From NCBI RefSeq assembly GCF_021083305.1, contig NZ_JAJFAY010000002.1:496001-560000 (forward strand): a DNA stretch of 64,000 nt. The letters are read 5' to 3'. The DNA is from Haladaptatus sp. DYF46 (GTDB taxonomy: Archaea > Halobacteriota > Halobacteria > Halobacteriales > Haladaptataceae). Every line of letters starts with the position of its first letter. The first letter of the stretch is position 1. Under the pieces are notes generated by a model. It saw only the letters and a list, made by a program, of their open reading frames with translations, was not told the origin of the DNA and did not search any database. Made by a program: the position numbers and the translations under genes. Below, one piece after another: positions 50,258 to 58,771 of the stretch.

Positions 50258-50376
50258 AATCGACACCCCGTGTGGCGATTATGAGCCAGCAAGCTCTGTG
50301 AGGTTGCGTTGTTCACGCTCGCACCCACAAGGGTGCGAGCGTGAGCCAGCGAACTCCGCGAGTTTGCGCTGTGCAA
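50196..50376 (-). repeat. Three tandem about 60-base hairpin units between lysW and argX
   Basis: Read leftward, each unit starts 'RTGAACAACGCAA' (first copy TTGCACAGCGCAA), has a small stem with a three-base loop, then 'TTGCTGGCTCA', then a large stem. Large stems are at 50314-50343 (13 perfect pairs, loop TTGT), 50255-50283 (8 pairs CATAATCG/CGATTATG plus ACAC/GTGT) and 50196-50224 (11 of 12 pairs). Small stems are at 50352-50364, 50291-50305 and 50232-50246. Stem sequences differ between copies but pairing is kept, while single-stranded parts are conserved. The argX ATG (50198-50196) forms the end of the last stem. Unit spacing is 60, 59 and 59 bases. Confidence 0.85.
50254..50376 (-). other. 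Candidate leader frame across hairpin units 1-2
   Basis: A 40-codon frame opens at TTG 50376 just after the lysW stop and ends at TGA 50254. A second start, GTG 50316, lies in frame. The stop overlaps the ATG of the next 20-codon frame as ATGA. It may be a real coupling frame or a by-product of the repeat's RTGA junctions. The peptide has no known relatives that I recognise. Confidence 0.25.
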
Positions 50377-50377
50377 T

Positions 50378-50542
50378 TTACTCCCCCCAGTCCTCTTCGA
50401 GCTCCGGTGCTCGGTCGAGGACTGGCGGGTTCACGTCGATGACTTCCAGTTCGACACCGCAGGTACCGCAGTCGATGATTTCGCCCGCTTCCAAATCGTC
50501 GTGCAAAGCCACGTCGGCTCCGCACTCAACGCATTCTACCAT
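50378..50542 (-). CDS. lysW: LysW/ArgW amino-group carrier protein
   Basis: The 54-residue acidic protein has a zinc ribbon ('VECVECGADV' and 'IIDCGTCGVELEV') and ends in the invariant 'EDWGE', whose terminal glutamate gamma-carboxyl accepts the amino acid being processed. It carries intermediates between ArgX, ArgB, ArgC, ArgD and ArgE. It is the first gene of the leftward operon. It is separated from argX by the hairpin repeat array. Its ATG lies 30 bases from a TATA-like element. Confidence 0.95.
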   Translation of the reverse strand: MVECVECGADVALHDDLEAGEIIDCGTCGVELEVIDVNPPVLDRAPELEEDWGE

Positions 50543-50569
50543 TGTACTATCCCGTATCGCCTTACAGGA

Positions 50570-50575
50570 CTTAAA
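50570..50575 (-). promoter_or_regulatory. TATA-like element of the lysW-arg operon
   Basis: Read leftward 'GGATTTAAGTCC' is centred about 30 bases before the lysW ATG, giving a near-leaderless start. The element resembles the argG TATA ('ATTTAAGTAGG'), which hints at shared control. An AT-rich run at 50582-50593 lies just upstream. Confidence 0.5.
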
Positions 50576-50693
50576 TCCATCGTTATTAATTATGAAGAAA
50601 AGTCGCAGACTGGCGTCTAACGGCGTGAGAAAGGCATACGTCGCGGTTCTGTATTAGTAATCAAGTAATTCCCCACGCGGGGGTCGCGGTAGT

Positions 50694-52178
50694 TTAGGCA
50701 TACTCGTTTACCTCCGTCTGGAGCGTCTTTCCGGCCGTTTCGAGCGATTCTTCCAGTTCAGCGACCGCGGCCTCGTCGGCGACGAGCGTCGCCTCGGCGT
50801 CGGCCAACGCGGACGCCAGCGAGTCGCTCGCCGGGCCGCCGACCGAATCGCGCATGGCGACGCTCGTTTCCGCGTCGAGCGCCGATTCGACCTCTTCCGG
50901 CGCGACGAACTCCGATAGCGGCGCACCGAGCACGTCTTCCGCTGCCGAATCGAGGGCGTCGTAGTCCGCCTCGCCCGCCGTCGCAACGACTTCGTGGGCC
51001 GTGCGGAACGGCACGCCGCACATCGCCAGCAGGTCGGCAACGCCCGTCGCGGTGGAGAACCCTTCTTCGGCCGCGTCCGCGAGCACGTCCTCGTTCCACA
51101 TCGCGGTCGCCACCGCGCCCGCCGCGACTTCCGTCGCATCGGTCACGGCGTCGATTGCGCCCCACGCGTGCGGGGTCGCGCGTTGCAGGTCGCGGTTGTA
51201 CGCGCGCGGAAGCCCCTTCAGCGTCGTGAGCAGTCCCGACAACCCGGAGTGAGCGTCGCCCGCGACTGCACGAGCGAGTTCAAGCGTGTCGGGGTTCTTC
51301 TTCTGGGGCATGATGGACGACGTGGACGCGTAGTCGTCCGAGAGTTCCACGAAGCCGCGGTTCGAGTAGATCACGAGGTCCTCGGACACGCCGGAAACCG
51401 TCGTGGCGAGGTTCGCCGCCGCCGCGACCGTCTCGACGAGGAAGTCGCGGGTCGAAACCGCGTCCATCGAGTTTTCGAGGAGTGCGTCGAATCCGAGGAG
51501 GTCCGCGACGCGCTCGCGGTTCACGTCGAACGGGGTCCCCGCGAACGCCGCCGCGCCGAGCGGGCACTGGTTGATCCTCGCGTAGGCGTCGAGCAGGCGG
51601 GCCGTATCGCGAGCGACGGCCTGCTCGTAGGAGGCGAGGAAGTGTCCGACGGTCGTCGGTTGTGCGGGTTGGAGGTGCGTGTACCCCGGCATCACCGTTT
51701 CCGCGTTCGATTCGGCGACTTCGAGGAGCGCCGAGCGGAGCGCGAGCGTCGTTTCGAGGAGCGAGAGAACGTCCTCGCGGAGGCGATAGCGGATGCAGGT
51801 CGCCACCTCGTCGTTGCGACTGCGGGCAGTGTGCATCTTCCCGCCCTCGTGGCCGACCTGCCCGACGACGGCCGTTTCGATGGCCGCGTGGACGTCCTCG
51901 CCTTCGGGCAGCGAGGCGTGGCTATCGACCTCGACGACGTTCAGCGCTGTGAGGAGTTCGCCCGCGACCTCGTCCTCGATGATACCCTGTTCGGCCAGCA
52001 TCACGACGTGTGCGCGGTCGACTTCGAGGTCCGCCTCGAAGATGCGCTGGTCCGCTGCGAGCGACGACAGGAACCCGCGGGCGGGACCGCCGCTGAAGCG
52101 GTCGCCGCGAACGACATCGCCGTCGCCGCTCCCGCCGTCGATTTCGCTTCCGTTCCCCGTGCCGTCGCCCTCACTCAT
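50694..52178 (-). CDS. argH: Argininosuccinate lyase
   Basis: The 494-residue enzyme has 'GGKMHTARSRNDEVATCIRYRLRE', 'MPGYTHLQPAQPTTVGHFLASY' and the superfamily signature 'STSSIMPQKKNPDTLELARA'. It splits argininosuccinate into arginine and fumarate. The first about 25 residues are Gly/Asp-rich and likely disordered. It overlaps the end of argG by eight bases, and the pair is separate from the lysW operon by 151 bases on the same strand. Confidence 0.97.
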   Translation of the reverse strand: MSEGDGTGNGSEIDGGSGDGDVVRGDRFSGGPARGFLSSLAADQRIFEADLEVDRAHVVMLAEQGIIEDEVAGELLTALNVVEVDSHASLPEGEDVHAAIETAVVGQVGHEGGKMHTARSRNDEVATCIRYRLREDVLSLLETTLALRSALLEVAESNAETVMPGYTHLQPAQPTTVGHFLASYEQAVARDTARLLDAYARINQCPLGAAAFAGTPFDVNRERVADLLGFDALLENSMDAVSTRDFLVETVAAAANLATTVSGVSEDLVIYSNRGFVELSDDYASTSSIMPQKKNPDTLELARAVAGDAHSGLSGLLTTLKGLPRAYNRDLQRATPHAWGAIDAVTDATEVAAGAVATAMWNEDVLADAAEEGFSTATGVADLLAMCGVPFRTAHEVVATAGEADYDALDSAAEDVLGAPLSEFVAPEEVESALDAETSVAMRDSVGGPASDSLASALADAEATLVADEAAVAELEESLETAGKTLQTEVNEYA

Positions 52179-53340
52179 CGTTCGCGATGCGTGCCTGATA
52201 GCCGTGATATTTCGCAACGCCCGTCGCGTCGTCCTGCTTGATTTTGCCGACCGTCTCGGTGTTGAACGAGGCGGCGTCCTCGGAGTAGACGGCGTGTTCG
52301 CTTTCGCGGGCGACCGCACGGGCCTGTCCGCCTTCGAACTTGATGGTGACCGTGCCGGTCACTTTCTCCTGCGTGGTGTCGATGAAGCCGTCGAGGGCGT
52401 CCACGAGCGGCGCGGAGAGGAGGCCCTCGTAGGCCTTCTCTGCCCACTGCTGGTCGATTCCCGTCTTGAACGAGCGCTCTTCCTTCGTCAGCACCAAGCC
52501 TTCGAGCGCCTCGTGGGCGTTCAGGAGCGTCGTCGCGGCGGGGTGTTCGTAGTTCTCGCGCACCTTCAGGCCGAGCATGCGGTCTTCCATCAGATCGGTA
52601 CGGCCGACGCCGTGTTTCCCGGCGAGTTCGTTCAGGTACTCGATGAGCGACACCGCGTCCATCGATTCGCCGTCCACGGCGACCGGCTTTCCGTCCTCGA
52701 ACTCGATTTCGACGAGTTCGGTTTCGGCGCTCGGCTGTTCCGTCCACTCGTAGATGTCCTCGGGCGGGACGTAGCCGGGATCTTCGAGATTGCCGCCTTC
52801 GACGGAGCGACTCCAGAGGTTCGTGTCGATGCTCCAGACGCCCTCGTTGCCGCCCTCGACAGGCAGGTCGTGTTCGTCGGCGTAGCCCATCTCCCATTCG
52901 CGCGTCAGCCCCATCTCGCGCACGGGGGCGATGACCTCCAAGTCGGAGGCGCGCCAGACCGCCTCGAAACGCAACTGGTCGTTTCCTTTCCCGGTACAGC
53001 CGTGAGCGATCGCCTCACAGTCGTTTTCCTTCGCCACGTCGAGAATCGCCTCCGCGATGACGGGACGGGCGAGTGCGGTGCCGAGAGGGTAGCTCTGATA
53101 CGTCGCGTTCGCCTTGACCGCGTCGAGACACTGCTCTGCGAACGCGCCCTTGGCGTCCACGACGTAGTGATCCAAATCCAATGCCTCCGCAGTTTCCTCC
53201 GCTTCTGCAAACTCCTCTTCGGGTTGGCCCACGTCGACAGTGACGCCGATGACTTCGTCGTAGCCGTACTCCTCTTCGAGGAGTGGGACGCATACTGTCG
53301 TGTCGAGTCCGCCCGAGAAGGCGAGTGCAACCGTTTTCAT
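52171..53340 (-). CDS. argG: Argininosuccinate synthase
   Basis: The 389-residue enzyme has 'VALAFSGGLDTTVCVPLLEEEYGYDEVIGVTVDVGQ' (N-type ATP pyrophosphatase loop SGGLDT), 'AHGCTGKGNDQLRFE' and 'VWSIDTNLWSRSVEGGNLEDPGYVPPEDIYEWT'. It joins citrulline and aspartate at the cost of ATP. It heads the argG-argH unit; an inverted repeat sits just upstream of its TATA box. Confidence 0.97.
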   Translation of the reverse strand: MKTVALAFSGGLDTTVCVPLLEEEYGYDEVIGVTVDVGQPEEEFAEAEETAEALDLDHYVVDAKGAFAEQCLDAVKANATYQSYPLGTALARPVIAEAILDVAKENDCEAIAHGCTGKGNDQLRFEAVWRASDLEVIAPVREMGLTREWEMGYADEHDLPVEGGNEGVWSIDTNLWSRSVEGGNLEDPGYVPPEDIYEWTEQPSAETELVEIEFEDGKPVAVDGESMDAVSLIEYLNELAGKHGVGRTDLMEDRMLGLKVRENYEHPAATTLLNAHEALEGLVLTKEERSFKTGIDQQWAEKAYEGLLSAPLVDALDGFIDTTQEKVTGTVTIKFEGGQARAVARESEHAVYSEDAASFNTETVGKIKQDDATGVAKYHGYQARIANDE

Positions 53341-53365
53341 TGTACGAATCGCCAGGGACTACACC

Positions 53366-53394
53366 TACTTAAATTCTTCTCAAATAGTTGAGAA
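53366..53394 (-). promoter_or_regulatory. argG promoter with 18-base inverted repeat
   Basis: TTCTCAA-atag-TTGAGAA at 53377-53394 has seven perfect pairs and lies immediately upstream (in the leftward sense) of the TATA-like 'TTTAAGTA' at 53366-53373. The ATG is about 29 bases from the TATA centre, so the mRNA is near-leaderless. The position suits a dimeric regulator contacting the BRE region. Confidence 0.6.
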
Positions 53395-53663
53395 ATAAAG
53401 GCGGAAGATAGACTAAAGACGAGTTAATCACACGTGAGTGAGTTTTGAACGAACGACGGGTCGGGGTGGAATAGGTATTATTGGGACTGGAAAAGCCCCG
53501 GTCGTCGTCGCACGCAGAAGGAGTTGCGGACGAACTCGTCGCTCACCAGAGGGCTGCCCCCAGTAGCGCGAGTCCGCGACATTATCGAACCCTTCTGTTC
53601 CTCTCCTCTTAAAGCCTTTCGGGACGGCAACGATTGCCAGCGGTTCGTCTCCAGCAACCGAAA
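53395..53663. other. Intergenic region between argG and the lipoprotein gene
   Basis: The 269 bases contain no convincing gene. AT-rich segments near 53471-53481 ('ggtattattgg') are noted. Nothing else was seen. Confidence 0.3.
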
Positions 53664-53670
53664 TTTATTA
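53664..53670 (+). promoter_or_regulatory. TATA box of the lipoprotein gene
   Basis: 'tttatta' is centred about 27 bases before the ATG at 53694, supporting that ATG as a leaderless start rather than the one at 53670, which falls inside the element. Confidence 0.55.
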
Positions 53671-53693
53671 TGTTTCAGCACGAATTTGAAGGA

Positions 53694-54812
53694 ATGAGAC
53701 GGCTGCCCTCCCTCCTGCTGGTGCTCCTCGTGCTCTCGTCCGGTTGTTCGGGGTTCCTCCCGTGGTCCGATTCCGGGTCCACTCGGGACGCGTCGACCAC
53801 GACTTCGGCCGCTTCGCTCTCGCCACCGCCCGGCGCGAACGGACAGTGGATATTCGACAGCGAGAGGCTGATTTCGGCTCACGAGTCGGCGCTCGAATCG
53901 CAGAACTATCGGGTGAGCGTTCGTATCCGACCGAAGCAGGATGTCGGGTCGGCGAGATGGATGAAATCGACCCTCGTCGCGCACGTGGGGGATGGCCGCG
54001 TTCGGATACGGGAATCGGGAGATGGGGTAGTAATGAACGACATAGGAAACCCGTATCGAGGGTATGCGTGGAACGATACCGCGGCGTGGTGTCTAAGTGG
54101 TACCGAACAGTGCCAATCCCACTCCGACGGGACGACTCCCAGTCGACTCCAACGACGTATCGGAACCATCGCTCCTCGAATGCAGAACATCCTTTCCAGC
54201 GCGGACTTCCTCGCAAAGGGAACGACGGTTCGCAACGGAACTCGGCTGTATCGCTACGAGGCCTCGGGATCCACGTCGCTGAAGGACGTCGATGCGCTTT
54301 CCGCGACGGTTCTGGTGGACGAACGTGGCATCATCCACGACCTCTCCGGAACGGTTCAAACGACGGGAACACGCTCCGCGACGGTCGAGTTCGACTATCG
54401 GTACGAGTTGGTTTCGAATCTGCCCACGTCCCCGAAGTGGATGGGTGACCGCCCCCGACTCACCGTTCACCGGAACGCGACCGAAATCACCGTCGAACAC
54501 CACGGCGGAGAGCGTATTCCGGCAGGAACGAACGTCACACTCTTTCTCGGAAACGATACGGTCGGCGTGAGTGGTGATGTCACACTCCTGAAGTCGCTTG
54601 GAAACGGCGACGTCGCCCACATTACCATCACCGACATCGAAGACACAAATGGTCATTTATCTCACGCCGTCGGAAACGCCACCGTCAACCGTCCGCCGTC
54701 GAGCGAACCGGGAATAAACCACACCGAATGGACGTCCAGTATCGACCTTCGAACGGAGAAGTGGTGGGTTACCGTTCGGAATACCACCACATCGAACGAG
54801 AGCGCCCCGTGA
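53694..54812 (+). CDS. Hypothetical exported lipoprotein
   Basis: The 372-residue product starts 'MRRLPSLLLVLLVLSSGCSGFLP', a Sec-type signal with lipobox LSSGC, so it should be lipid-anchored at the cell surface. The mature part has a Ser/Thr-rich linker and two strand-rich regions; the second ('HHGGERIPAGTNVTLFLGNDTVGVSGDVTLLKSLGNGDVAHITI') looks like an immunoglobulin-like or type-IV-pilin-associated beta domain. Similar lipoproteins are common in haloarchaea without known function. Several N-x-S/T sites are present. Confidence 0.82.
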   Translation: MRRLPSLLLVLLVLSSGCSGFLPWSDSGSTRDASTTTSAASLSPPPGANGQWIFDSERLISAHESALESQNYRVSVRIRPKQDVGSARWMKSTLVAHVGDGRVRIRESGDGVVMNDIGNPYRGYAWNDTAAWCLSGTEQCQSHSDGTTPSRLQRRIGTIAPRMQNILSSADFLAKGTTVRNGTRLYRYEASGSTSLKDVDALSATVLVDERGIIHDLSGTVQTTGTRSATVEFDYRYELVSNLPTSPKWMGDRPRLTVHRNATEITVEHHGGERIPAGTNVTLFLGNDTVGVSGDVTLLKSLGNGDVAHITITDIEDTNGHLSHAVGNATVNRPPSSEPGINHTEWTSSIDLRTEKWWVTVRNTTTSNESAP

Positions 54813-54872
54813 GTTCGCAAGCCCCGCCGACAAACACCAACCTGATATTCCCTCCACTGTTCGAATCGAACA

Positions 54873-55373
54873 GTGTTCAGCCTCAACGTACCGGTTCCCG
54901 GCGACGTCGCCCGACTCGCGGAGGAGCTACGTCCCTCCCTCTACGGGTTCGACACCGTCCGTGACCAGCAGACGCTCGTCGTCAAACGCTTCGGAAACGA
55001 CGAGAACTACGACCGACTGGAGATGCGGGTTCGGACCGCGCTCGTCGGCACGCCCGCGTTCGAGGCGCGAATCTCGGGTATCGATTACTTCGAAACGCCG
55101 ACCCGCGGCGACGGTCCCGTGGTCTACCTCGCCATCGATAGTCCCGGCCTGCAACGTCTCCACCGCGAACTGACCGCGGAGTTCGGGGCCATCGAGGGGT
55201 TGGAAGGCGAGGAGTATGTCCCACACGTCACGCTGGCGCGTGGTGGAAATATCGAAACGGCGCGGCAACTCGCAGAACGGGACCTCGATCCTGTTTCGTG
55301 GACCGTCACGGAACTCCACCTGTGGGACGCGAAGTACGACGAAACCGCCGCGAGGCTCTCGCTCCCGGCCTGA
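54873..55373 (+). CDS. 2'-5' RNA ligase-like (2H phosphoesterase fold) protein, first catalytic His missing
   Basis: The 166-residue protein (GTG start) matches haloarchaeal 2'-5' RNA ligase family proteins: 'FSLNVPVPGDVARLAEELRPSLYGF' and 'YVPHVTLARGG'. The second HxT motif (His118) is intact. At the first motif the sequence reads 'RDQQTLVVKRFG', with Gln33 where a His of HxT would be expected. It may therefore bind RNA or nucleotides without the normal two-His chemistry. It is convergent with the helicase gene. Confidence 0.85.
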   Translation: MFSLNVPVPGDVARLAEELRPSLYGFDTVRDQQTLVVKRFGNDENYDRLEMRVRTALVGTPAFEARISGIDYFETPTRGDGPVVYLAIDSPGLQRLHRELTAEFGAIEGLEGEEYVPHVTLARGGNIETARQLAERDLDPVSWTVTELHLWDAKYDETAARLSLPA

Positions 55374-55385
55374 TTTTCCACTCAG

Positions 55386-57566
55386 TTACGGCTGTGGCGG
55401 TTCGCCGTCCCACGCGTCGTGATCCGTGAAGAAATTCAGCATGGCGAACTTGAGTTTCCCGGGCGCGATGTCGATCGTCTCCTCGCGTTCCTCGGGCGGG
55501 AACGTCTCTCGAACGCTGTACTTTCCCATCTCCCGGACGCTTTTTTCGGTGTAGCGTTTGTCGAGGAGGATGCGGACGCCGAAGTCCTCCGGCGAGCGAA
55601 TCACCCGGCCGAGCGCCTGCCGGGTCTTCCGAATCGTCGGAATCTCCACGGCGTAGTCCCACCCCGAGTTCCGTCCGGATCGGTCCGAGAACACCGTATC
55701 GTAGGCGTCCTGCACCGCGTCCATCCGGTCGTCCAAATGCGGATACGGGACGCCGACAACGACGACGGTTCGAGCGTCGTCGCCGTCGAAACTGACACCC
55801 TCAGCAAGCGTCCCCCACAGCGAGGTGAGGATGACGCCGCTGTCGTCCGACGTGAACCGTTGGCGGAGTTCCTCCACCGGAGTCCCGGCCTCGTCGAAGT
55901 ACACGTTCGCATCGATTCGACTTCCCACGAGGTCGCGGTAGCGTTCCGCCTCGGCGTAACTCGGGAAGAAGACAAGCGTGTTTCCCGCGGTGAATCGGAC
56001 CGCGTCGGCCAACGCGTCGGCGATTATTTCCTGTGTCTCCGGGTTGCTTCGCTCGCTGGCGAACAACGCCGGGGTTTCTGCCGCGAAGGTTCGACGGTTC
56101 TCCTCCGGGAATTGGAGTCCGTAGGCCAAGGTGATGGGCTCCGAGAGCCCCAACACGTCCGACAGCACGTCGAAGGGACGAAGCGTCGCGCTCATCAGCA
56201 CCGTCGCGTACACCTCGTCGAACAGGGCCTGTGTCACCTCGCGCGGGATGCAGGTGTACAGTTCCGCCCGCCCGTACACTTGGTCCGTTCCCTCGTCGCG
56301 TCGAACCGCGGCGACCGGATACTGGCCGAGTTCGGCCCCTTCGTCCATGTAGGATTTGACGAACGCCGCGGCCTGCAACGTCTGGCACTCCTTCCGCGTC
56401 GTCGCGTCGCCCTCCTTGTACGCGTCCTCGTACTGCTGGTCGAGTTCCTTGGCGAGCGAGAGCGCGTCGTCCAACTCGGCGTCGATTCCCGTTCCGGAGT
56501 ACTCCTGCAGGAAGTTCAGCGTCAGGTCGTCTCGTTTGTTCTCGTTGGCGACGGCCACATCCTGCCAGTTCTCGCCGACCGCTTCGCGCTCGCCGAACCC
56601 GAAGGAGTCCTCGTAGGTGGCTTTCAGCGCGCGCTGAAACGCGGCGAGGACGTTGAAGCCCGCCTCGCTCCGGAAGTCATCGCTCTCTTGGAGTTCGTCG
56701 AGCGCGCTGTCGATCGTGTTCTCGGTCAACGTGCGCGAGGCGTGGTCCCGAGCGGTCCCCTCGATGTTGTGCGCCTCGTCGAAGATGGTGATGACGTCCT
56801 CCGGGTCGCGGCCCAACCACCGGAAGAACTGTTCGCGTATCATCGGGTCGAGGAGGTGATGGTAGTTGCAGACGACCAAATCGACGCCCTCCATCCCGTC
56901 TTTCAGGAGTTCGTAGCCGCACATCCCCTGTTGCTCGGCGTACTCGTAGATGTCGTCGGGCGTTCGAACCCCGTCGTAGAGCCACTGATAGAACTCCTCG
57001 GTATTTTGGGTGAGGTTGTTGTAGTAGTGTTCACAGACGTTCTTCTCCTTCAGATTCTCGACCTCGTCCTGAATCTGCTCGAGTTCGTCCATCACCGCGC
57101 TTCTGGCCTCGGCGGCGGTCGAGTCACCTTCCTGCATGTCCGAAAGCAGTTCGCTCTGGCGCTGTTCGAGTTCCTGCTTGTCGCGTTCCTTGTCGACGAC
57201 TTCGTAGGTGTTGTCCCGGAGCACCTGACACTCCTGATAATCCACGTCGATGTGGCACATCGACCCCTTCCCCCGAAAGACGACCGCACGAAGCGGTTCC
57301 TTGCGCGTTATCTCGCGCGCTTCCGTGACGAACTGGCGCATCTGCTGGTGGACGTTGGTCGTGATGACGACGGTTTTGTCCTCCTCGCGCGCGAACTCCA
57401 GTGCGGGAACGAGCGACGAGAGCGTCTTTCCCGTTCCGCACGCGCCCTCGAAGAGTACGTCCTGTCCGCGTGAAAGTCCGTTGTAGATGCGGTCCATCGC
57501 CTCCTGCTGATTGTCGTAGGGGGCGTCGTACGGGAAGAACCGCATGTACTCGTTCGTCGTGGACAC
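55386..57566 (-). CDS. XPD/Rad3-type ATP-dependent DNA helicase
   Basis: The 726-residue superfamily-2 helicase has Walker A 'FEGACGTGKTLSSLVPAL', 'TTNVHQQMRQF' (motif Ia), 'TIFDEAHNIEGTARDHASR' (DEAH), 'LMSATLRPFDVL' (motif III) and 'IRKTRQALGRVIRSPEDFGVRILLDKRY' (motif VI QxxGRxIR). Four cysteines between the first motifs (in 'MCHID', 'ECQVL', 'NVCEHYY', 'GMCGYELL') match the iron-sulfur domain of XPD/FancJ helicases. It probably unwinds DNA in repair. A charged insert rich in Glu/Gln sits within the iron-sulfur domain. Confidence 0.95.
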   Translation of the reverse strand: MSTTNEYMRFFPYDAPYDNQQEAMDRIYNGLSRGQDVLFEGACGTGKTLSSLVPALEFAREEDKTVVITTNVHQQMRQFVTEAREITRKEPLRAVVFRGKGSMCHIDVDYQECQVLRDNTYEVVDKERDKQELEQRQSELLSDMQEGDSTAAEARSAVMDELEQIQDEVENLKEKNVCEHYYNNLTQNTEEFYQWLYDGVRTPDDIYEYAEQQGMCGYELLKDGMEGVDLVVCNYHHLLDPMIREQFFRWLGRDPEDVITIFDEAHNIEGTARDHASRTLTENTIDSALDELQESDDFRSEAGFNVLAAFQRALKATYEDSFGFGEREAVGENWQDVAVANENKRDDLTLNFLQEYSGTGIDAELDDALSLAKELDQQYEDAYKEGDATTRKECQTLQAAAFVKSYMDEGAELGQYPVAAVRRDEGTDQVYGRAELYTCIPREVTQALFDEVYATVLMSATLRPFDVLSDVLGLSEPITLAYGLQFPEENRRTFAAETPALFASERSNPETQEIIADALADAVRFTAGNTLVFFPSYAEAERYRDLVGSRIDANVYFDEAGTPVEELRQRFTSDDSGVILTSLWGTLAEGVSFDGDDARTVVVVGVPYPHLDDRMDAVQDAYDTVFSDRSGRNSGWDYAVEIPTIRKTRQALGRVIRSPEDFGVRILLDKRYTEKSVREMGKYSVRETFPPEEREETIDIAPGKLKFAMLNFFTDHDAWDGEPPQP

Positions 57567-57658
57567 GATACGGGATATTCGCGGCTTGGTTCAAAAACCC
57601 TTGCCTACGTGAGAGAAACGCGTGTTTTCCACCCGAAGCAAACCGTTTTCGAGTGGAC

Positions 57659-58627
57659 TTAGACCACCGATTCCGATGGCGTCTTCAGCACTTCCGGTTC
57701 GATGTACACCTTCTTCACGCTCTCGTTGGTTTCGAACAGTTCGTTTTCGATGTCGGTGATGTGTTCGTCGATTTCGCCGGTGTCGAGCGTCGGGTCGAAG
57801 GCCACGTCGGCAGTGACGATGATTCGGTCCGGGCCGAAGTAGACGGTTCGGAAGTCGATGATTTCGGTGACGCCGTCCCATCCCTCCAACTGGGAGCGCA
57901 GTCGGTCCTCGTCCTCTTTCGGGAGACTTTCGCCGAGCAGGAGGCGCTTGTTCTCCCACGCCAGCGCGATGGCGAAGGACATCAACAGAATCCCGATGAG
58001 GAGCGCCGCGCTGGCGTCGTAAATCGGATTCTCGGTGACCTGCGACAGCCAAATCCCGACCAAGGCGATACCGGCCCCGCTGAGGGCGATGGTATCCTCC
58101 GTGAGCGCCGTCAGCGTCGAGACGTTGCTCGTCTTGTGGAACGCCTCACGAAACCCGCTCCACTCCCGGCGTTCTATCTCCAGTTTCATCGAGCGATACG
58201 CCTGCAGAAAGGCGTAGGATTCGAAGATGATTGCCCCGATGAGGACTGCGTAGTTCACGTAGACCGGTGGGAACGACTGACCGAACAAGTGGACCGTTTC
58301 ACCTGTGACCGTCTCGTGGTGAACCAGCGCTTCGTAGCCGTGTTTCGCGCTCTCCCACCCCGCAATGCCGAAGAGCAGGACGCTCACCAGAAAACTGTAG
58401 AAGAACTGCGCCTTGCCGTAGCCGAAGGGATGGGCACGGGTCGGTTTCCGGTCGCCGAACCGGATACCGAAGAGGAGAAACACCTGATTTCCGGTGTCTG
58501 AGATGGAGTGAAAGGTCTCCGAGAGCATGGCAGGACTCCGGGTGAGAACGAAACCGACGAACTTCATCACGGCAATCGCAGCGTTCGCCACGAGAGCGGC
58601 GATCACGACGGACTTGCTTTCGGCCAT
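57659..58627 (-). CDS. Cation diffusion facilitator (CDF) family metal transporter
   Basis: The 322-residue protein has six spans and a cytoplasmic C-terminal domain. 'SPAMLSETFHSISDTGNQVFLLFGIR' (with HxxxD metal site in the second helix) and 'HPFGYGKAQFFYSFLVSVLLF' are CDF signatures, and 'VSTLTALTEDTIALSGAGIALVGI' holds the second metal site. Exporting Zn2+, Fe2+, Mn2+ or Co2+ against H+ or other ions is expected; metal choice is not readable. It is monocistronic. Confidence 0.93.
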   Translation of the reverse strand: MAESKSVVIAALVANAAIAVMKFVGFVLTRSPAMLSETFHSISDTGNQVFLLFGIRFGDRKPTRAHPFGYGKAQFFYSFLVSVLLFGIAGWESAKHGYEALVHHETVTGETVHLFGQSFPPVYVNYAVLIGAIIFESYAFLQAYRSMKLEIERREWSGFREAFHKTSNVSTLTALTEDTIALSGAGIALVGIWLSQVTENPIYDASAALLIGILLMSFAIALAWENKRLLLGESLPKEDEDRLRSQLEGWDGVTEIIDFRTVYFGPDRIIVTADVAFDPTLDTGEIDEHITDIENELFETNESVKKVYIEPEVLKTPSESVV

Positions 58628-58771
58628 TATCCCACTAGCGGCGTGGAGGTGTCAAAGTCCTTACGACGGAGCGACGGGATGGGGGGGCAGCAGTTCAGTG
58701 ATGTAGCGCTGAGCCAGCGGACGGCGGGGTTCGACGCAAGAGGGAAAGCGAACGGCTTCCAACGTCGTCCC

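Noticed and set aside
50196..50376. CRISPR array between lysW and argX
   Set aside because: Units are about 60 bases with hairpins on both parts, only three copies, and no identical direct repeats of 24-40 bases with unique spacers; no cas genes are near.
50250..50657. 135-codon + strand frame across lysW
   Set aside because: lysW on the opposite strand has the zinc ribbon and EDWGE end; this frame is Ser/Arg-rich shadow.
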